DNA of 64,000 nucleotides, taken from Deinococcus soli (ex Cha et al. 2016). Its GTDB lineage: Bacteria > Deinococcota > Deinococci > Deinococcales > Deinococcaceae. The notes under the pieces were generated by a model. The model was not told the DNA's origin, did not search any database, and saw only the letters and a list, made by a program, of their open reading frames with translations. Positions 33,029 through 46,260 of this stretch are shown here, piece after piece. The DNA lies in contig NZ_CP011389.1 of NCBI RefSeq assembly GCF_001007995.1, forward strand, positions 1,764,001 through 1,828,000, in the 5' to 3' direction. Positions within the stretch are counted from its first letter, which is position 1, and each line of letters opens with the position of its first letter. The translations under genes were made by a program, and so were the position numbers.

Positions 33029-34510
33029 TTACATCGCTTCGAGCATCAGCCGGTCGGGATTTTCGAGCAGGCGGATGACTTCCTTGCAGAAGCGCGCGGC
33101 CTCGGCGCCGTCCACGAGGCGGTGATCGAAGGACAGGCTGAGGTACATCATGTGCGCCACGACGATGTTGTCGTACTCGTCCACGATGGGCCGCTTCTGG
33201 ATGGAGTGGATGCCCAGGATGGCGGCGTCGGGCACGTTGATGATCGGGAAGGAGAACAGTGCGCCGATCGAGCCGATGTTCGTGACGCTGAAGGTGCTGC
33301 CCGCCAGTTCGTCCGCCTGGAGTTTGCCGCCCTGGGCGCGCACGGCGAGGTCGCTGACTTCCCGGGCGAGGTCGAAGACGCTCTTGTGGTTCACGTCCTT
33401 CAGGACGGGCACGGTCAGGCCCGCGTCGGTGGCGACGGCCATGCCGATGTTGTAGTAGCGCTTCTGGACGATCTCCTGAGTGGCCTCATCGAAGCTGGTG
33501 TTCAGGCTGGGGAACTTCCGCAGCGCTGCGGCGACGGCCTTGAAGATGAACGGCAGGTACGACAGCTTCACGCCAGCCGCGGCGGCGTCGTCCTTGACGC
33601 GCGCGCGGAACTCGACGAGTTTGCTGAGGTTCACCTCGTCCACCGTCAGGGTGCGCACCGTGTACAGGTGGCTGGCCTGCATCTGGTTGCTGATGGCGCG
33701 GCGCATGCCCCGCAGCGGCACGCGGTCTTCAAGGTGCTCGTAGCCCTTGGGCGTGCGGTACTGCACGGGCGCGACGGGCAGGCCGCCCGCAGCGGGGGCC
33801 TTCGCGGCGGGGGCAGCGGCGGGCTGGGCGGCCTGTGCGGGCGCCTGGGCCGGGGCGGCGGGCTGCGCGGGGGCCGACTGGCCCTGGTTGATGCCCTGGT
33901 GGGCCAGCACGTCGCTCACGCGGATGCGGCCGTTGGGGCCACTGCCACGCACCTGCGTCAGGTCGAGGTTCAGTTCGCGCGCCAGCTGCCGCGCGGCGGG
34001 CACGGCCAGCACGCGGCCGTCCGCGCGGGTCGGCTGGGTGGGGGCGGCGGGGGCGGATAGCTGACGCGCGCCGAGGCCCTGCACCTGCACCTTCTCGTCA
34101 CTGGAGAACGCCTTGAAGAGGCTGGTGGAATCGTCGTCGGCCCCCTTCTGGAGGTGTCCGGCCTCGACGATGCTGCCGCCCACCTGCTCGCGTTCCTCCT
34201 GCGCCTGCGTGCTCAGCGGCTCAGCAGCGGGGGCGGGGGCAGTGGCGGCAGGTGCGGGGGCAGCGGCGGCCCCGCCGGTCTCGTCGATCAGGGCGATGGC
34301 GGCGTGCACGGCCACCACGTCCCCCTCGCCAGCGAGGCGCCTACTGAGCACCCCGGCGACCGGGCTGGGGAGTTCCACGGTGACCTTGTCGGTCATGACC
34401 TCGCACAGGGGTTGTTCCAGGGCGATGGTGTCGCCCTCCTGCACCAGCCATTTCAGGATTTCACCCTCGACGACGCTCTCGGCCAGTTCGGGCAGCAGCA
34501 CTTCTTTCAT
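33029..34510 (-). CDS. bkdB: 2-oxoacid dehydrogenase E2, dihydrolipoyl acyltransferase
   Basis: 493 residues. A single lipoyl domain (1-75) with the lipoylated Lys42 in EVMTDKVTVE. A peripheral-subunit-binding domain at about 168-203 (VPAARQLARELNLDLTQVRGS) lies between Ala/Pro linkers. The C-terminal catalytic acyltransferase domain ends with YLSLSFDHRLVDGAEAA, containing the active-site His. The form of the lipoyl motif and the E1 alpha/beta partners point to the branched-chain 2-oxoacid complex, not pyruvate dehydrogenase. It sits downstream of both E1 genes with a small membrane-protein gene between. E3 is elsewhere. Confidence 0.9.
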   Translation of the reverse strand: MKEVLLPELAESVVEGEILKWLVQEGDTIALEQPLCEVMTDKVTVELPSPVAGVLSRRLAGEGDVVAVHAAIALIDETGGAAAAPAPAATAPAPAAEPLSTQAQEEREQVGGSIVEAGHLQKGADDDSTSLFKAFSSDEKVQVQGLGARQLSAPAAPTQPTRADGRVLAVPAARQLARELNLDLTQVRGSGPNGRIRVSDVLAHQGINQGQSAPAQPAAPAQAPAQAAQPAAAPAAKAPAAGGLPVAPVQYRTPKGYEHLEDRVPLRGMRRAISNQMQASHLYTVRTLTVDEVNLSKLVEFRARVKDDAAAAGVKLSYLPFIFKAVAAALRKFPSLNTSFDEATQEIVQKRYYNIGMAVATDAGLTVPVLKDVNHKSVFDLAREVSDLAVRAQGGKLQADELAGSTFSVTNIGSIGALFSFPIINVPDAAILGIHSIQKRPIVDEYDNIVVAHMMYLSLSFDHRLVDGAEAARFCKEVIRLLENPDRLMLEAM

Positions 34511-34530
34511 GGTGGACCTCGTTTATCGGT

Positions 34531-34572
34531 GGTCAGGGGTCTTGAGGGCGGTGTTCCCGAAAGCCCCTGACC
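34531..34572 (-). terminator. Hairpin between small membrane gene and E2
   Basis: GGTCAGGGG (34531-34539) and CCCCTGACC (34564-34572) form a perfect 9-bp stem with a 24-base loop. A second short hairpin, AAACCG/CGGTTT, lies at 34586-34607. It may reduce read-through into E2. There is no clear U-tract. Confidence 0.4.
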
Positions 34573-34673
34573 CGAGCGGAGCGAGAAACCGTGATGCACA
34601 GCGGTTTGGAGTGGAGTGGACGGGAGTGCTTTCCTCACGGCCACGGAACGGAGAAACGCGGTGGTGTGTCGGT

Positions 34674-34907
34674 TCAGCGCAGCACGGTGGCGCGCAGCAG
34701 TCCGTAGATGAGCAGCAGGAGGCCCAGCCCCTGGATCCAGCGTTCCCCGCGGGCGTACACCCAGGCGCCCACGCCCAGCAGGGCGAACATGCCGCCAATG
34801 GCGGCGCTCTGCCAGGGTTCGGCCAGTTTTCCCGCGAGGGCGTACAGCGTGAAGCCGATCAGCAGGCCCAGGGTGCCCAGCAGGGGGCGCAGCAGGTCAG
34901 GTCGCAT
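34674..34907 (-). CDS. Small three-helix membrane protein
   Basis: 77 residues, almost wholly hydrophobic, with three membrane spans (LLGTLGLLIGFTLYALAG, SAAIGGMFALLGVGAWVYA, IQGLGLLLLIYGLL). No family recognised. It lies between the E1 beta and E2 genes in the same direction, which is unusual for this operon. Confidence 0.7.
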   Translation of the reverse strand: MRPDLLRPLLGTLGLLIGFTLYALAGKLAEPWQSAAIGGMFALLGVGAWVYARGERWIQGLGLLLLIYGLLRATVLR

Positions 34908-34936
34908 GGAGACAGCTTAGGGGCCAGGGGATGGGG

Positions 34937-35956
34937 TCAGTAGTTGAGCGCCTGGACGCAGGCGGCCACGATGCGGTTCGCGCCGGGCAGGTACACCTTG
35001 TCCTGCACGTACGGGTACGGCGTGTCGAAGCCCGCCACCTGCCCGACGGGGGCGGTCAGGGAATCGAAGGCCTGCTCCTGGATGACGTACGCGACCTCAC
35101 CCATGAAGTTGCTGATGCGCGGCGCCTCGCTGACGAGGACGGCCCGGCCGGTCTTCTGGACGCTGGTCAGGACCCGGTCGCGGTCCCAGGGGACCAGGGA
35201 GCGCAGGTCGATGACCTCCACGCTGACGCCCTCGGCGGCCAGGGCGTCGGCGGCCTTCTCCAGATCGGGCATCACGCCGCCGTACCCGATGAGGCTCAGG
35301 TCGCTGCCCTCGCGGCGGATGGCCGCCTCGCCCAGTTTCACGACGTAGTCGTGGTCGGGCACCTCGCCCTTCGCGGCGCGGTAGAGGCGCTTGGGTTCGA
35401 AGTAGATGACGGGGTCCTCGCCGCGCAGCGCGGCCTTCAGCAGGCCCTTGGCGTCGTAGGGGGTGCTGGGCATGACGACCTTCAGGCCCGGGGTGTGCGT
35501 GTAGTAGCTCTCGGGGCTCTGGCTGTGGTGGTGCCCGCCCTTCACGCCGCCGCCCGAGGGGGTGCGGATGACCATGGGGGCCGTGAACTGCCCGCCAGAG
35601 CGGTAGCGGATCTTGGCGGCCTGCGAGATGATCTGGTCGAAGCCGGGGCCCATGTAGTCCGCGAACTGGATTTCCGCGATGGGGCGCAGGCCGCGCACGG
35701 CCATGCCGACGGCGGCGCCGACGATGCTGGCCTCGCTGAGGGGCGTGTCGAACACGCGGTTCTTGCCGAAGCGTTCCTGAAGTCCGGCGGTGGCCATGAA
35801 CACGCCGCCGCGCGCGCCGACGTCCTCGCCGAACAGCACGACCCTTGAGTCGCGTTCCATCTCCTCGGCGATGGCCTCGGTGACGGCCTGGATGAGGTTG
35901 ATGGTTCGGCCGGTCGTCATGGGGGCAGCCTCCGGGCGGGTCTGGGTGGCGGTCAC
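34937..35956 (-). CDS. bkdA2: 2-oxoisovalerate dehydrogenase E1 beta
   Basis: 339 residues. Transketolase-like pyrimidine-binding domain ([59 protein letters not shown]) and the C-terminal transketolase fold. It forms the heterotetramer that decarboxylates branched-chain 2-oxoacids with ThDP. The GTG start at 35956 overlaps the E1 alpha stop (GTGA) and has GGAGG six bases upstream. ATG 35920, with its own GGAGG, is an alternative that shortens the protein by 12 residues. Confidence 0.93.
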   Translation of the reverse strand: MTATQTRPEAAPMTTGRTINLIQAVTEAIAEEMERDSRVVLFGEDVGARGGVFMATAGLQERFGKNRVFDTPLSEASIVGAAVGMAVRGLRPIAEIQFADYMGPGFDQIISQAAKIRYRSGGQFTAPMVIRTPSGGGVKGGHHHSQSPESYYTHTPGLKVVMPSTPYDAKGLLKAALRGEDPVIYFEPKRLYRAAKGEVPDHDYVVKLGEAAIRREGSDLSLIGYGGVMPDLEKAADALAAEGVSVEVIDLRSLVPWDRDRVLTSVQKTGRAVLVSEAPRISNFMGEVAYVIQEQAFDSLTAPVGQVAGFDTPYPYVQDKVYLPGANRIVAACVQALNY

Positions 35957-37062
35957 GCGCGGCCTCCGGTCTGCTCGGCGCGCAGGAACGCCTCCTGCTG
36001 GCGCAGGTGGTCGGGCAGGTCGGCGTACACGTCCTCGAACATGATGCGCCAGTCGGGCTGCCCGGTCGCCTCGGCGGCGAGGACCTGTTCGTCCACCTCG
36101 CGGTGCGTCTGCGCGATCATCGCGGCGCGCTCCTCGGCGGTGACGGGGTGGCCCAGGTGCGCCAGGAGGTTCTCTAGGCGGGTGATGGGGTCGCGGGCCA
36201 GCCACGCGTCGACTTCCTCGCGGGTGCGGTAGTGCTTCTCGGCGTCCGCGTCCGCGTTGCTGTGCGAGCCGACGCGGTAGGTCAGGCACTCGACCAGCGC
36301 GGGACCCTGGCCGCTGCGGACCTGCTCGGCGGCGTATCCGCAGACTTCCATCACGGCGATGATGTCGTTGCCGTCCACGTAGTAGCCGGGCATGCCGTAG
36401 GCCTTGGCCTTGATGTGGATGGTCTCGCTGGCGGTCTGCTCGCGGATGCTGGTGCTGATCGCCCACTGGTTGTTCTCGCAGATGAACAGTGCGGGGGCCT
36501 GCGCGGCGCCCGCCATGTTCATCCCGGCGTGCCAGTCGCCCTCGCTGGTCGCGCCGTCCCCGAAGGTGCACACCGTGATCTCGTCCACGCCGAGGTACTT
36601 CTGCGCCATGGCGTTCCCGGCGGCGGGCGGCACCTGCGACGCGATGCTGGAGCTGATGGACACGAAGTTCTGGCGCTGCGCGGCGAAATGGTGCGGCATC
36701 TGGCGGCCCCGGCAGGAGTCGCTGTTGGTGCCCAGGCACTGGCTGATCAGTTCGGACATGGGGACGCCCATGGCGAGGCCCAGGGTGTGGTCGCGGTAGT
36801 ACGGCCAGACCCAGTCGTGCCCGACGCGAATGGAGCGGGCGAGGCCCACCTGGGTGGCTTCCATGCCGCTGGACTGCGCGTAGAAGGTGGTGCGGCCCTG
36901 CCGGAGCAGCGTGATGAGTTTGCGGTCGAATTCGCGCGCCTGGAGCATCAGGCGGTGCAGGTCGCGCAGCACCTCGGGCGTGTAGCGCTCCGGGAGGGGC
37001 TGCACCGGCATCCCGTCTTCCGCGACGAAGCGGATGGGTTCGGGGGTGAAGGGTTGAATCAT
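35953..37062 (-). CDS. bkdA1: 2-oxoisovalerate dehydrogenase E1 alpha
   Basis: 369 residues. The ThDP motif [17 protein letters not shown]...ENNQWAIS is complete, as are the phosphorylation-loop-like [18 protein letters not shown] and the substrate-channel region [13 protein letters not shown]. It carries out the decarboxylation step of the branched-chain 2-oxoacid complex. First gene of the operon E1 alpha, E1 beta, small membrane gene, E2. A palindrome over the predicted promoter at 37135-37154 suggests repressor control. Confidence 0.94.
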   Translation of the reverse strand: MIQPFTPEPIRFVAEDGMPVQPLPERYTPEVLRDLHRLMLQAREFDRKLITLLRQGRTTFYAQSSGMEATQVGLARSIRVGHDWVWPYYRDHTLGLAMGVPMSELISQCLGTNSDSCRGRQMPHHFAAQRQNFVSISSSIASQVPPAAGNAMAQKYLGVDEITVCTFGDGATSEGDWHAGMNMAGAAQAPALFICENNQWAISTSIREQTASETIHIKAKAYGMPGYYVDGNDIIAVMEVCGYAAEQVRSGQGPALVECLTYRVGSHSNADADAEKHYRTREEVDAWLARDPITRLENLLAHLGHPVTAEERAAMIAQTHREVDEQVLAAEATGQPDWRIMFEDVYADLPDHLRQQEAFLRAEQTGGRA

Positions 37063-37134
37063 GGGCTGGGGCCTCCTGACCGGTGCGCCCCACCCGCGCG
37101 GCGGGGGAGGGACCGGAAGTTCATCTGTCTAGCA

Positions 37135-37154
37135 AACGCTCGTTAGGCATTTTA
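37135..37154 (-). promoter_or_regulatory. Promoter -10 with palindromic operator before E1 alpha
   Basis: On the minus strand a TAAAAT -10 (37149-37154) is followed at once by the palindrome AACGAGCGTT (37135-37144), which would cover the transcription start. TetR-family repressors of branched-chain and fatty-acid catabolism use short AACG-type palindromes of this kind. No -35 box is clear. The rest of 37063-37275 holds no gene that I can see. Confidence 0.4.
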
Positions 37155-37275
37155 GACGGTTTGCCCATGAGGCGCGAATCCTGCCCCCTGAACCTGAACC
37201 GATTCCAGACCTGTTCCACTCCTCACGCCCCGCGCAGACACCCTTATGCGTCCTGCCAAGCTGGACATGACAGGC

Positions 37276-38877
37276 TCAGTGGGCGAAGAACACCAGATCG
37301 TCCGGCACGTGCGGGGGCACCACCCTCCCCTCCCCTGCCAGGTTCAGTCCCTCGGCCAGCGCACGCGCCTCCTGCAGGTACGCCGCGTAAGGCACCGGAC
37401 CCGTCCCGGTCAGTGGCCGCACGTTCCCGAACAGATCCATCGGCGCGGCGTCCGCAGGGTGCGTCCACGCGCCCGAATTCCAGTCGAAGGCGTACAGCGG
37501 CACGAAGCGCTCCCCAAACTCTGCAATGAACTCGACCGCGTCCAGCAGGAACTGCACCTCGGCGTCCGTCGCCCAGGGCGCCAGGTTCAACCTCGTCCAG
37601 CCGGGCTTCACGCCGTCCACGTGGTTCAGCGCGCACTGCATGTACCGCTCGCTGGTCTGGTCGTCCACGTTCAGCAGCACGTGCCCGTACGGCCCGGCGC
37701 ACGCGCAGCCACCCCGCGCCTGAATCCCGAACAGGTCGTTCAGCAGCCGCACCACCAGCCGCGGGTGCAGTTGCCGACCATCGGCCGTGAAGGTCAGGAA
37801 GGACAGGAACGCCAGCCGCGGCGCCTCCAGATTCCCCAGCAGCCGCACGCGCGGGTTGGCGGTCAGGCGGGTCAGGGCGCGGCTGAACAGCTCGTGTTCC
37901 CGCTCGGTGATCCGAGCGGCCCCCACTTCCGCCTTCACGCGGAACGCCAGCGCCGTGCGGATCTTCCCGAGAATCGCGGGCGTCCCGGCGTCCTCGCGGG
38001 CCTCGATGTCGTCCACGTAGATCTGCCGCTCGCGGTTCACGAAGCGGACCGTGCCGCCCCCCGGCGTGCTGGGCACCGCCAGCCGGTACAGGTCCTCGCG
38101 GAAGCACAGCAGGCCCGGCGTGCCGGGGCCGCCCACGAACTTGTGCGGGCTGAGGAACACCGCGTCATACCCGTCGGGGCGACCCGGTTTCATGTCGATG
38201 GTCACGTACGGGCCGCTGGCCGCAAAGTCGAAGAACGCGTACGCGCCGTGCGCGTGCAGGATACGCGCCACCGAGCGGGTGTCGGTCAGCAGGCCGGTCA
38301 CGTTGCTCGCGGCGCTGAACGACCCGATCTTGGGTCGCCCCGCGTAGCTGGGGTCCTTCAGCGCAGCCACCAGGGCGTCCAGGTCGAGGTTCCCGCGTTC
38401 GCACAGCGGGATCTCCACGACCTCGGCCAGCGTCTCGCGCCAGCTGATCTCGTTGCTGTGGTGCTCGTACGGGCCGACGAACACGACCGGCCTCTCCCCC
38501 ACCGGCATCCCGGCCAGGATCGCGGCGCGGTGGTGCGCACCCACCGTCAGGCCCAGGATGTCCTGCATGCGCCGCACGGCCGCCGTGCTGCCGGAACCGC
38601 AGAACACCAGCTTGCACGTCCGGTCACCGCCCAGCTGCTCCTTGACGTACTCGGCCGCCTGATGGGTCAGGTGCGTGGAATGCGCGCCAGTCGCGCTGTC
38701 CTCGGTGTGGGTGTTCGCGTACAGCGGCAGCGCCAGGGTCGCGACGCGCTCCTCGACGCTGCGCAGCGCGCGGCCCGACGCGACGTAATCGGCGTACGTG
38801 ACGCGCCGCTCCCCGAAGGGCGTGCGGATCACGGTGTCGGTCCCGATCAGGTCGGCACGCAGCTGCTCGAAGTTCAT
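37276..38877 (-). CDS. Class V aminotransferase, cysteine-desulfurase-like
   Basis: 533 residues, longer than SufS/CsdA (about 400). PLP-Lys in VFLSPHKFVGGPG, YEHHSNEISW for cofactor contacts, FFDFAASGPYV with the PLP Asp, and a Cys-containing loop FGIQARGGCACAGPYGH at the desulfurase Cys position. The C-terminal 100 residues (FVPLYAFDWNSGAWTHP...) are an extension that I do not recognise. Possible roles are cysteine desulfurase or isopenicillin-N-epimerase-like chemistry. No suf genes are adjacent. Confidence 0.85.
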   Translation of the reverse strand: MNFEQLRADLIGTDTVIRTPFGERRVTYADYVASGRALRSVEERVATLALPLYANTHTEDSATGAHSTHLTHQAAEYVKEQLGGDRTCKLVFCGSGSTAAVRRMQDILGLTVGAHHRAAILAGMPVGERPVVFVGPYEHHSNEISWRETLAEVVEIPLCERGNLDLDALVAALKDPSYAGRPKIGSFSAASNVTGLLTDTRSVARILHAHGAYAFFDFAASGPYVTIDMKPGRPDGYDAVFLSPHKFVGGPGTPGLLCFREDLYRLAVPSTPGGGTVRFVNRERQIYVDDIEAREDAGTPAILGKIRTALAFRVKAEVGAARITEREHELFSRALTRLTANPRVRLLGNLEAPRLAFLSFLTFTADGRQLHPRLVVRLLNDLFGIQARGGCACAGPYGHVLLNVDDQTSERYMQCALNHVDGVKPGWTRLNLAPWATDAEVQFLLDAVEFIAEFGERFVPLYAFDWNSGAWTHPADAAPMDLFGNVRPLTGTGPVPYAAYLQEARALAEGLNLAGEGRVVPPHVPDDLVFFAH

Positions 38878-38996
38878 CCCCCCATGGTAGGCGGGCGGTC
38901 AGCGCGACTCAACGGCCCTGATCGGCTGGGCCGGTCACCCCCGGCGGGGTCCATACCGCGCCGCACGGGATCACCGTTTCCCATGTGCCGGACAGG

Positions 38997-39002
38997 TACA
39001 CT
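38997..39002 (+). promoter_or_regulatory. -10 box of mnmG
   Basis: TACACT ends nine bases before ATG 39012, giving a leader of at most a few bases. Confidence 0.5.
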
Positions 39003-39011
39003 GGTGGGCTG

Positions 39012-40823
<1,812 letters not shown>

Positions 40824-40837
40824 CGGTGAAACAAGAC

Positions 40838-40866
40838 GGATCGGAGGGTGATCTTCCCTCCGATCC
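40838..40866 (+). terminator. Terminator hairpin between the parS-like sites
   Basis: GGATCGGAGGG (40838-40848) pairs perfectly with CCCTCCGATCC (40856-40866) around a 7-base loop, just after the mnmG stop. Only a weak T run follows. It separates mnmG from the downstream genes. Confidence 0.65.
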
Positions 40867-40888
40867 TTCCGTCGCTTGACCACACCTG

Positions 40889-40919
40889 CGTTTCACGGGA
40901 AACTTGACGGTGAAACAAG
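40889..40919. promoter_or_regulatory. parS-like site 2 with extra half-site
   Basis: Second copy of the 31-bp unit: core GTTTCACGGGAAAC at 40890-40903 and half-site GTGAAAC at 40910-40916. It directly precedes the ribosome binding site of the gene at 40929, so ParB binding could also affect that gene. Confidence 0.8.
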
Positions 40920-40928
40920 GGAGGTTCG

Positions 40929-41273
40929 ATGACCGGAGCAGTGAACACCACCAACACCCCCTTCGAGGACGGCCTGCTGCTGGGCATCCTGATCGGCGAG
41001 GGCCACTTCGGCGGGGACGGCAAGCAGCCGCAGATCACGCTGCGGATGCACACCCGCCACCAGAAACTCTTCGAGACGCTGCTGCGCCTGTGCCCCGGCT
41101 CGAAACTGTACGGGCCGTACAACCACGGCGGCAGGCGCTATTTTCAGTGGATGGCGCGCGGCGAGGTGCTGCGCGAGACGCTGCTGCCCCTGCTGGACCG
41201 GCTGCCGCTGGAGGACATCGATGAACACGTCTACGAGAGGTATCAGGATATGAAAGTCAGGTACGGCCTGTGA
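40929..41273 (+). CDS. Small LAGLIDADG-like protein in the partition block
   Basis: 114 residues. The stretch [16 protein letters not shown] (about residues 16-31), followed by an [19 protein letters not shown] beta-alpha unit, resembles a single LAGLIDADG homing-endonuclease repeat. The catalytic acidic residue is present as Glu in GEGHF. Tyr/Arg/Lys-rich strands ([22 protein letters not shown]) would suit DNA contact. It lies between the parS-like sites and rsmG with no intron or intein nearby, and its stop overlaps rsmG (GTGA), so it looks domesticated. AAGGGAGG lies four bases before the ATG. Function unknown. Confidence 0.72.
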   Translation: MTGAVNTTNTPFEDGLLLGILIGEGHFGGDGKQPQITLRMHTRHQKLFETLLRLCPGSKLYGPYNHGGRRYFQWMARGEVLRETLLPLLDRLPLEDIDEHVYERYQDMKVRYGL

Positions 41274-42007
41274 CGCCCGAGGGCCAGGCACTCCTCGGTC
41301 AGGGCGCGGCAGAACTCGGCCTGAACGTCGAGGGGCAGCTGCCGCAGTTCGAACAGTTGCTGGACCTGCTGGTCGAGGCGAACAGCCGCGTGAACCTCAC
41401 GGCGCTGAAGACGGAATCGGACATCGTCCTGAAGCATTTCGTGGATTCCCTGAGCTGCCTGCGCGGTGGGCATCTGGACGGCGCGGGCCTGCGGGTGCTG
41501 GACATTGGGACCGGGGCGGGCTTCCCGACGCTGCCGCTGGCGATCGTGCGCCCGGAGGTGGCCTTCACGCCGCTCGACTCCATCCGCAAGAAGATCGACT
41601 TCGTGCGCTCGGCGGCCGAGGCGCTGAACCTGACAGGTGTGACGCCGCTGGTGGGCCGCGCCGAGACGCTGGGCCGCGACCCGGAACACCGCGAACGCTA
41701 CGACCGGGTGGTGTGCCGCGCGGTGGCGGCCCTGCCGATCCTGGCGGAACTGGGCCTGCCGCTGCTGAAGCCCGGCGGGCTGCTCGTGGCGCAGAAGGGG
41801 CCGATCAGCGAGGAGGAACTGCACGCCGGTCGCCGCGCGGCGGGCGAGGTCGGGGGCGGCGTGACCGAGGTGGACGCCTTCACCCTGCCGGTGCTGGGCG
41901 ACGCGCGCACCCTGGTCGTGATCGAGAAGGTCGGACCCACCCCGAAGAAGTACCCCCGGCGCGAGGGCGTACCGAACGCGCAGCCGCTATTCTGGACGGC
42001 ACGGTGA
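41270..42007 (+). CDS. rsmG: 16S rRNA (guanine-527-N7) methyltransferase
   Basis: 245 residues. The SAM-binding motif [18 protein letters not shown], the N-terminal [20 protein letters not shown], and [14 protein letters not shown] are standard for RsmG. It methylates G527 of 16S rRNA. The GTG start overlaps the previous stop. It lies in the usual mnmG-rsmG-parA-parB order of origin regions. A TATTCT (41988-41993) near its end may be the parA promoter. Confidence 0.94.
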   Translation: MTPEGQALLGQGAAELGLNVEGQLPQFEQLLDLLVEANSRVNLTALKTESDIVLKHFVDSLSCLRGGHLDGAGLRVLDIGTGAGFPTLPLAIVRPEVAFTPLDSIRKKIDFVRSAAEALNLTGVTPLVGRAETLGRDPEHRERYDRVVCRAVAALPILAELGLPLLKPGGLLVAQKGPISEEELHAGRRAAGEVGGGVTEVDAFTLPVLGDARTLVVIEKVGPTPKKYPRREGVPNAQPLFWTAR

Positions 42008-42041
42008 ACGGCATGCGACACGAACACACGCGGGGGCTGCG

Positions 42042-43614
<1,573 letters not shown>

Positions 43615-43638
43615 CCGCATCGGCGAGGACAACAGGCG

Positions 43639-43669
43639 AGAGGCGGCCCCGGTGACTGGGGCCGCCTCT
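43639..43669. terminator. Bidirectional terminator, parB and vanW genes
   Basis: A perfect 12-bp stem (AGAGGCGGCCCC 43639-43650, GGGGCCGCCTCT 43658-43669) with a 7-base loop and TTGTT after it on the plus strand. Confidence 0.9.
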
Positions 43670-43680
43670 TGTTCACGCGG

Positions 43681-45105
43681 TCAGCGGGTGCCGACGAGGT
43701 AGATGTTCGGCCAGGGGCGGTAGGTGCTCTTGAGGGTGTCCTGCTTGAAGGCCTTGCCGTCCCGCATGAACTTGCGGGTGACCTCAATCACGGCGCCGGG
43801 CGCCGCCCAGTCCACCTGCTTGCGCTGCCCCCTGGCCAGCGTGGCGTCGGGGATCAGCCGGTCGGCGGGGGAGGGCGTTGTGCTCAGGGTGCGGGGCGCG
43901 CCGATCTCGACGGTGAAGTCGCGCGCCTTGCCGAACACGGTCACGGTCAGGGTGGAGGACTCGTCGTCCCAGTCGCTCTGGAACCACAGGGAGCCGCCGG
44001 TGTCGTTGGCGAACTTCAGGTCCAGGCTGGGCTGGTAGATGGTCGCGTCCAGGCCCTGTGGGTCGTAGTAGTGCACCTGATAGGAGTGGTTCTGGCGTTG
44101 CAGGACCGGCAGGCCCGCCGCGTACAGCGCGCGGAACACGGTCGTGCTGACCTGACAGATGCCGCCGCCCACGCCGTTCGCCGTTCTTTCTCCGGCAATC
44201 ACCAGCCCGGTCACGAAACCCGCGCCGGTGGTGATGGGGCCGACCATCTGGTTGAACGACACGGTCTTCCCGTCCAGCAGACGGTCCTGGAAGCGGCGGG
44301 TGCCGACGTGGATGTTCGTGACACGGGCGGCGCTGCTGCCGTAGTAGTTCGTCTGCCCGGTGCCCAGGTGCGCGGTGATGCCGCGCGACGCGAAGTAGTC
44401 CAGCGTGCGTTTCGGCGCGACCTGCCCGGTCACGGGGACGCTCACCCTGATGCCTTTGGGATCCCTAATGGCGGCCAGCAGGTTCGCGCGGGCCTTCGCG
44501 GCGTCTACCTTCAGCCCATTGCGCTGCACGACCGCCCAGCCGTCCCAGAGTTCCTCGAAGCGGGCGTCCTGCGCGGTGGTGGGAAGGGCCTTCAGGAAGG
44601 CAGTCAGTTCCTGATCCAGACTCTCGGTAATCACGCCGCGCGCCCGGATGACCTCCACGCGCTTGCCGGGAATGGTCAGGGTGCGGCTGAACGGCACGGT
44701 CGTCTTCCTGCCGTTCACGAGCGCAGGCCACTGGGCCTCCACCGTGATCAGCAGCGGGGCCGTGATCTTCGCCGGGACCGGGGTGACCTGGGGCGTGGGG
44801 GTCGGCGGCGCGGGCTGAGGCAACGGGGTCGGGGCCGGGCTGGGTTCAGGCGCCGGGGTAGGTTCCGGGGTTGGCTGAGGTGATGGAGTCGGCTGGGGCT
44901 CCGGCGCGGGCGTCGGTGCGGGGGTCGGCTCCGGCTGTGGGGCGGGCGGCGTGGGCGGCAGTGCAGGGATGGGGAGGGCCGGGATGGTCTGCGCCGGTGG
45001 GGGAGGGGAGGGCTCCGTGCCCGTCTGGGCCAGGGCGGCGGTCACGAGGGAACCACTGAGCAGCAGGGCACCCAGGGTCAGGGCGCGCCGGGAGGCGGGG
45101 GTCAT
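43681..45105 (-). CDS. Secreted VanW-domain protein
   Basis: 474 residues. A signal peptide (about 1-26) is followed by a long low-complexity Pro/Thr/Glu linker (about 30-110), a PG-binding-4-like domain (about 115-220) and a VanW domain with [33 protein letters not shown] and HSYQVHYY. The GGGxCQ Cys is conserved. VanW proteins occur beside glycopeptide resistance genes and widely in envelopes, with unproven chemistry. The linker suggests it spans a thick wall. The ATG at 45105 matches the signal peptide start. Confidence 0.88.
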   Translation of the reverse strand: MTPASRRALTLGALLLSGSLVTAALAQTGTEPSPPPPAQTIPALPIPALPPTPPAPQPEPTPAPTPAPEPQPTPSPQPTPEPTPAPEPSPAPTPLPQPAPPTPTPQVTPVPAKITAPLLITVEAQWPALVNGRKTTVPFSRTLTIPGKRVEVIRARGVITESLDQELTAFLKALPTTAQDARFEELWDGWAVVQRNGLKVDAAKARANLLAAIRDPKGIRVSVPVTGQVAPKRTLDYFASRGITAHLGTGQTNYYGSSAARVTNIHVGTRRFQDRLLDGKTVSFNQMVGPITTGAGFVTGLVIAGERTANGVGGGICQVSTTVFRALYAAGLPVLQRQNHSYQVHYYDPQGLDATIYQPSLDLKFANDTGGSLWFQSDWDDESSTLTVTVFGKARDFTVEIGAPRTLSTTPSPADRLIPDATLARGQRKQVDWAAPGAVIEVTRKFMRDGKAFKQDTLKSTYRPWPNIYLVGTR

Positions 45106-45161
45106 GCCGCGAGTATTCCACGCGCCCCGGCCCGCTCCATGAAAAGAACCTCCATGAAAGA

Positions 45162-45190
45162 GGCCGCCCGGCGGGATGGACCGGGCGGCC
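45162..45190 (-). terminator. Terminator of the ypdA gene
   Basis: GGCCGCCCGG (45162-45171) pairs with CCGGGCGGCC (45181-45190) around a 9-base loop, followed on the minus strand by TCTTTC. Confidence 0.75.
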
Positions 45191-45202
45191 CCACGACTTG
45201 AT

Positions 45203-46201
45203 TCAGGCGGGCTGCACGCCCCGCTCGGCCAGCTGCCGCGCGATCTCCGCGACGGCGTGATCGGCGTGGAAGCGGCCGTTCTCGATGAACACCTGATTCG
45301 TGCGGCCCGCGAAGCCCGCGCTACCCACCACGAACAGACCCGGCACACTGCTCTGGTAGTGCTCGTCCAGCACGAGGCACTCGTCCGGCTGCGTGGCGAG
45401 CCTCAGGCCATCCAGGAACGAGAGGTCGGGGCGGTACCCGGTCAGCGCGAACGTGAAGTCGGTCGGCAGCTCCCAGGTGGTACCGTCTTCGCGCTGCACG
45501 ACCACGTGCTCGGGGTGGATCTCAACCACGCGGGAGTTGAAGTGCGCCGCGATGCTCCCTTCCTTGATGCGGTTTTCCAGATCCGGGCGCACCCAGTACT
45601 TGATGGTGCTCTTCAGTTCGGGCGCGCGGACGACCATGGTGACGTTCACGCCGCTGCGCCACAGGTCCAGCGCGGCGTCGGCGGCGCTGTTCCCGGCGCC
45701 GATCACGGTGACGTTCAGGCCCATGAACGGGTGCGCCTCGGTGTAGTAGTGGCTGACGTTCTCGCCGTCCTCACCGGCGATGCCCAGCGCCAGGGGGTTG
45801 TCGTAGTACCCGGTGGCGACCACCACACGCCGTGCCTCCACGACGCCGGGCGTCCCGTCGCGCTTCTCGACCTCCAGCGTGAAGCCCGCCGGGGCGGCGT
45901 GCACGCGCGTCACCTCGGTGTACTGCTCGACGTTCAGGGCCTCACGCTGCGCGACCAGCCGGTAGTACATCAGCGCGTCACGGCGGTCCGGTTTGTCGTG
46001 CCCGGTCACCATGGGGTGATTCCCGATCTCCAGTTCCGGCGCGGTCGTGAAGAACGACATGTAGGTGGGGTACTCGAAGATCGCGTTCACCACGCAGCCC
46101 TTCTCCAGCACCACGTAACTGAGGCCCGCACGCTTGCAGGCGATGGCGGCAGCGAGACCCACCGGGCCCGCTCCGACGATGGCGACATCCACCAGACTCA
46201 T
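45203..46201 (-). CDS. ypdA: YpdA-type bacillithiol disulfide reductase
   Basis: 332 residues. FAD motif [29 protein letters not shown] motif [39 protein letters not shown], which is a YpdA hallmark, and a C-terminal [23 protein letters not shown]. It lacks the CxxC of thioredoxin reductases. Deinococcus makes bacillithiol, so reduction of bacillithiol disulfide is the expected role in redox defence. ATG 46201 is preferred over 46210. Monocistronic, with its own terminator. Confidence 0.9.
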   Translation of the reverse strand: MSLVDVAIVGAGPVGLAAAIACKRAGLSYVVLEKGCVVNAIFEYPTYMSFFTTAPELEIGNHPMVTGHDKPDRRDALMYYRLVAQREALNVEQYTEVTRVHAAPAGFTLEVEKRDGTPGVVEARRVVVATGYYDNPLALGIAGEDGENVSHYYTEAHPFMGLNVTVIGAGNSAADAALDLWRSGVNVTMVVRAPELKSTIKYWVRPDLENRIKEGSIAAHFNSRVVEIHPEHVVVQREDGTTWELPTDFTFALTGYRPDLSFLDGLRLATQPDECLVLDEHYQSSVPGLFVVGSAGFAGRTNQVFIENGRFHADHAVAEIARQLAERGVQPA

Positions 46202-46260
46202 GAGCGGCATTCTGCCAGCCGCGCCCTGCCCCAGTCTGCGGGCAAGGCACGGTGACGGGA

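Noticed and set aside
44790..45010. Repetitive DNA that resembles a tandem repeat or CRISPR
   Set aside because: It is the Pro/Thr/Glu linker of the VanW gene. The repeats are irregular codon-level PTPEP patterns inside an intact frame, with no spacer structure.
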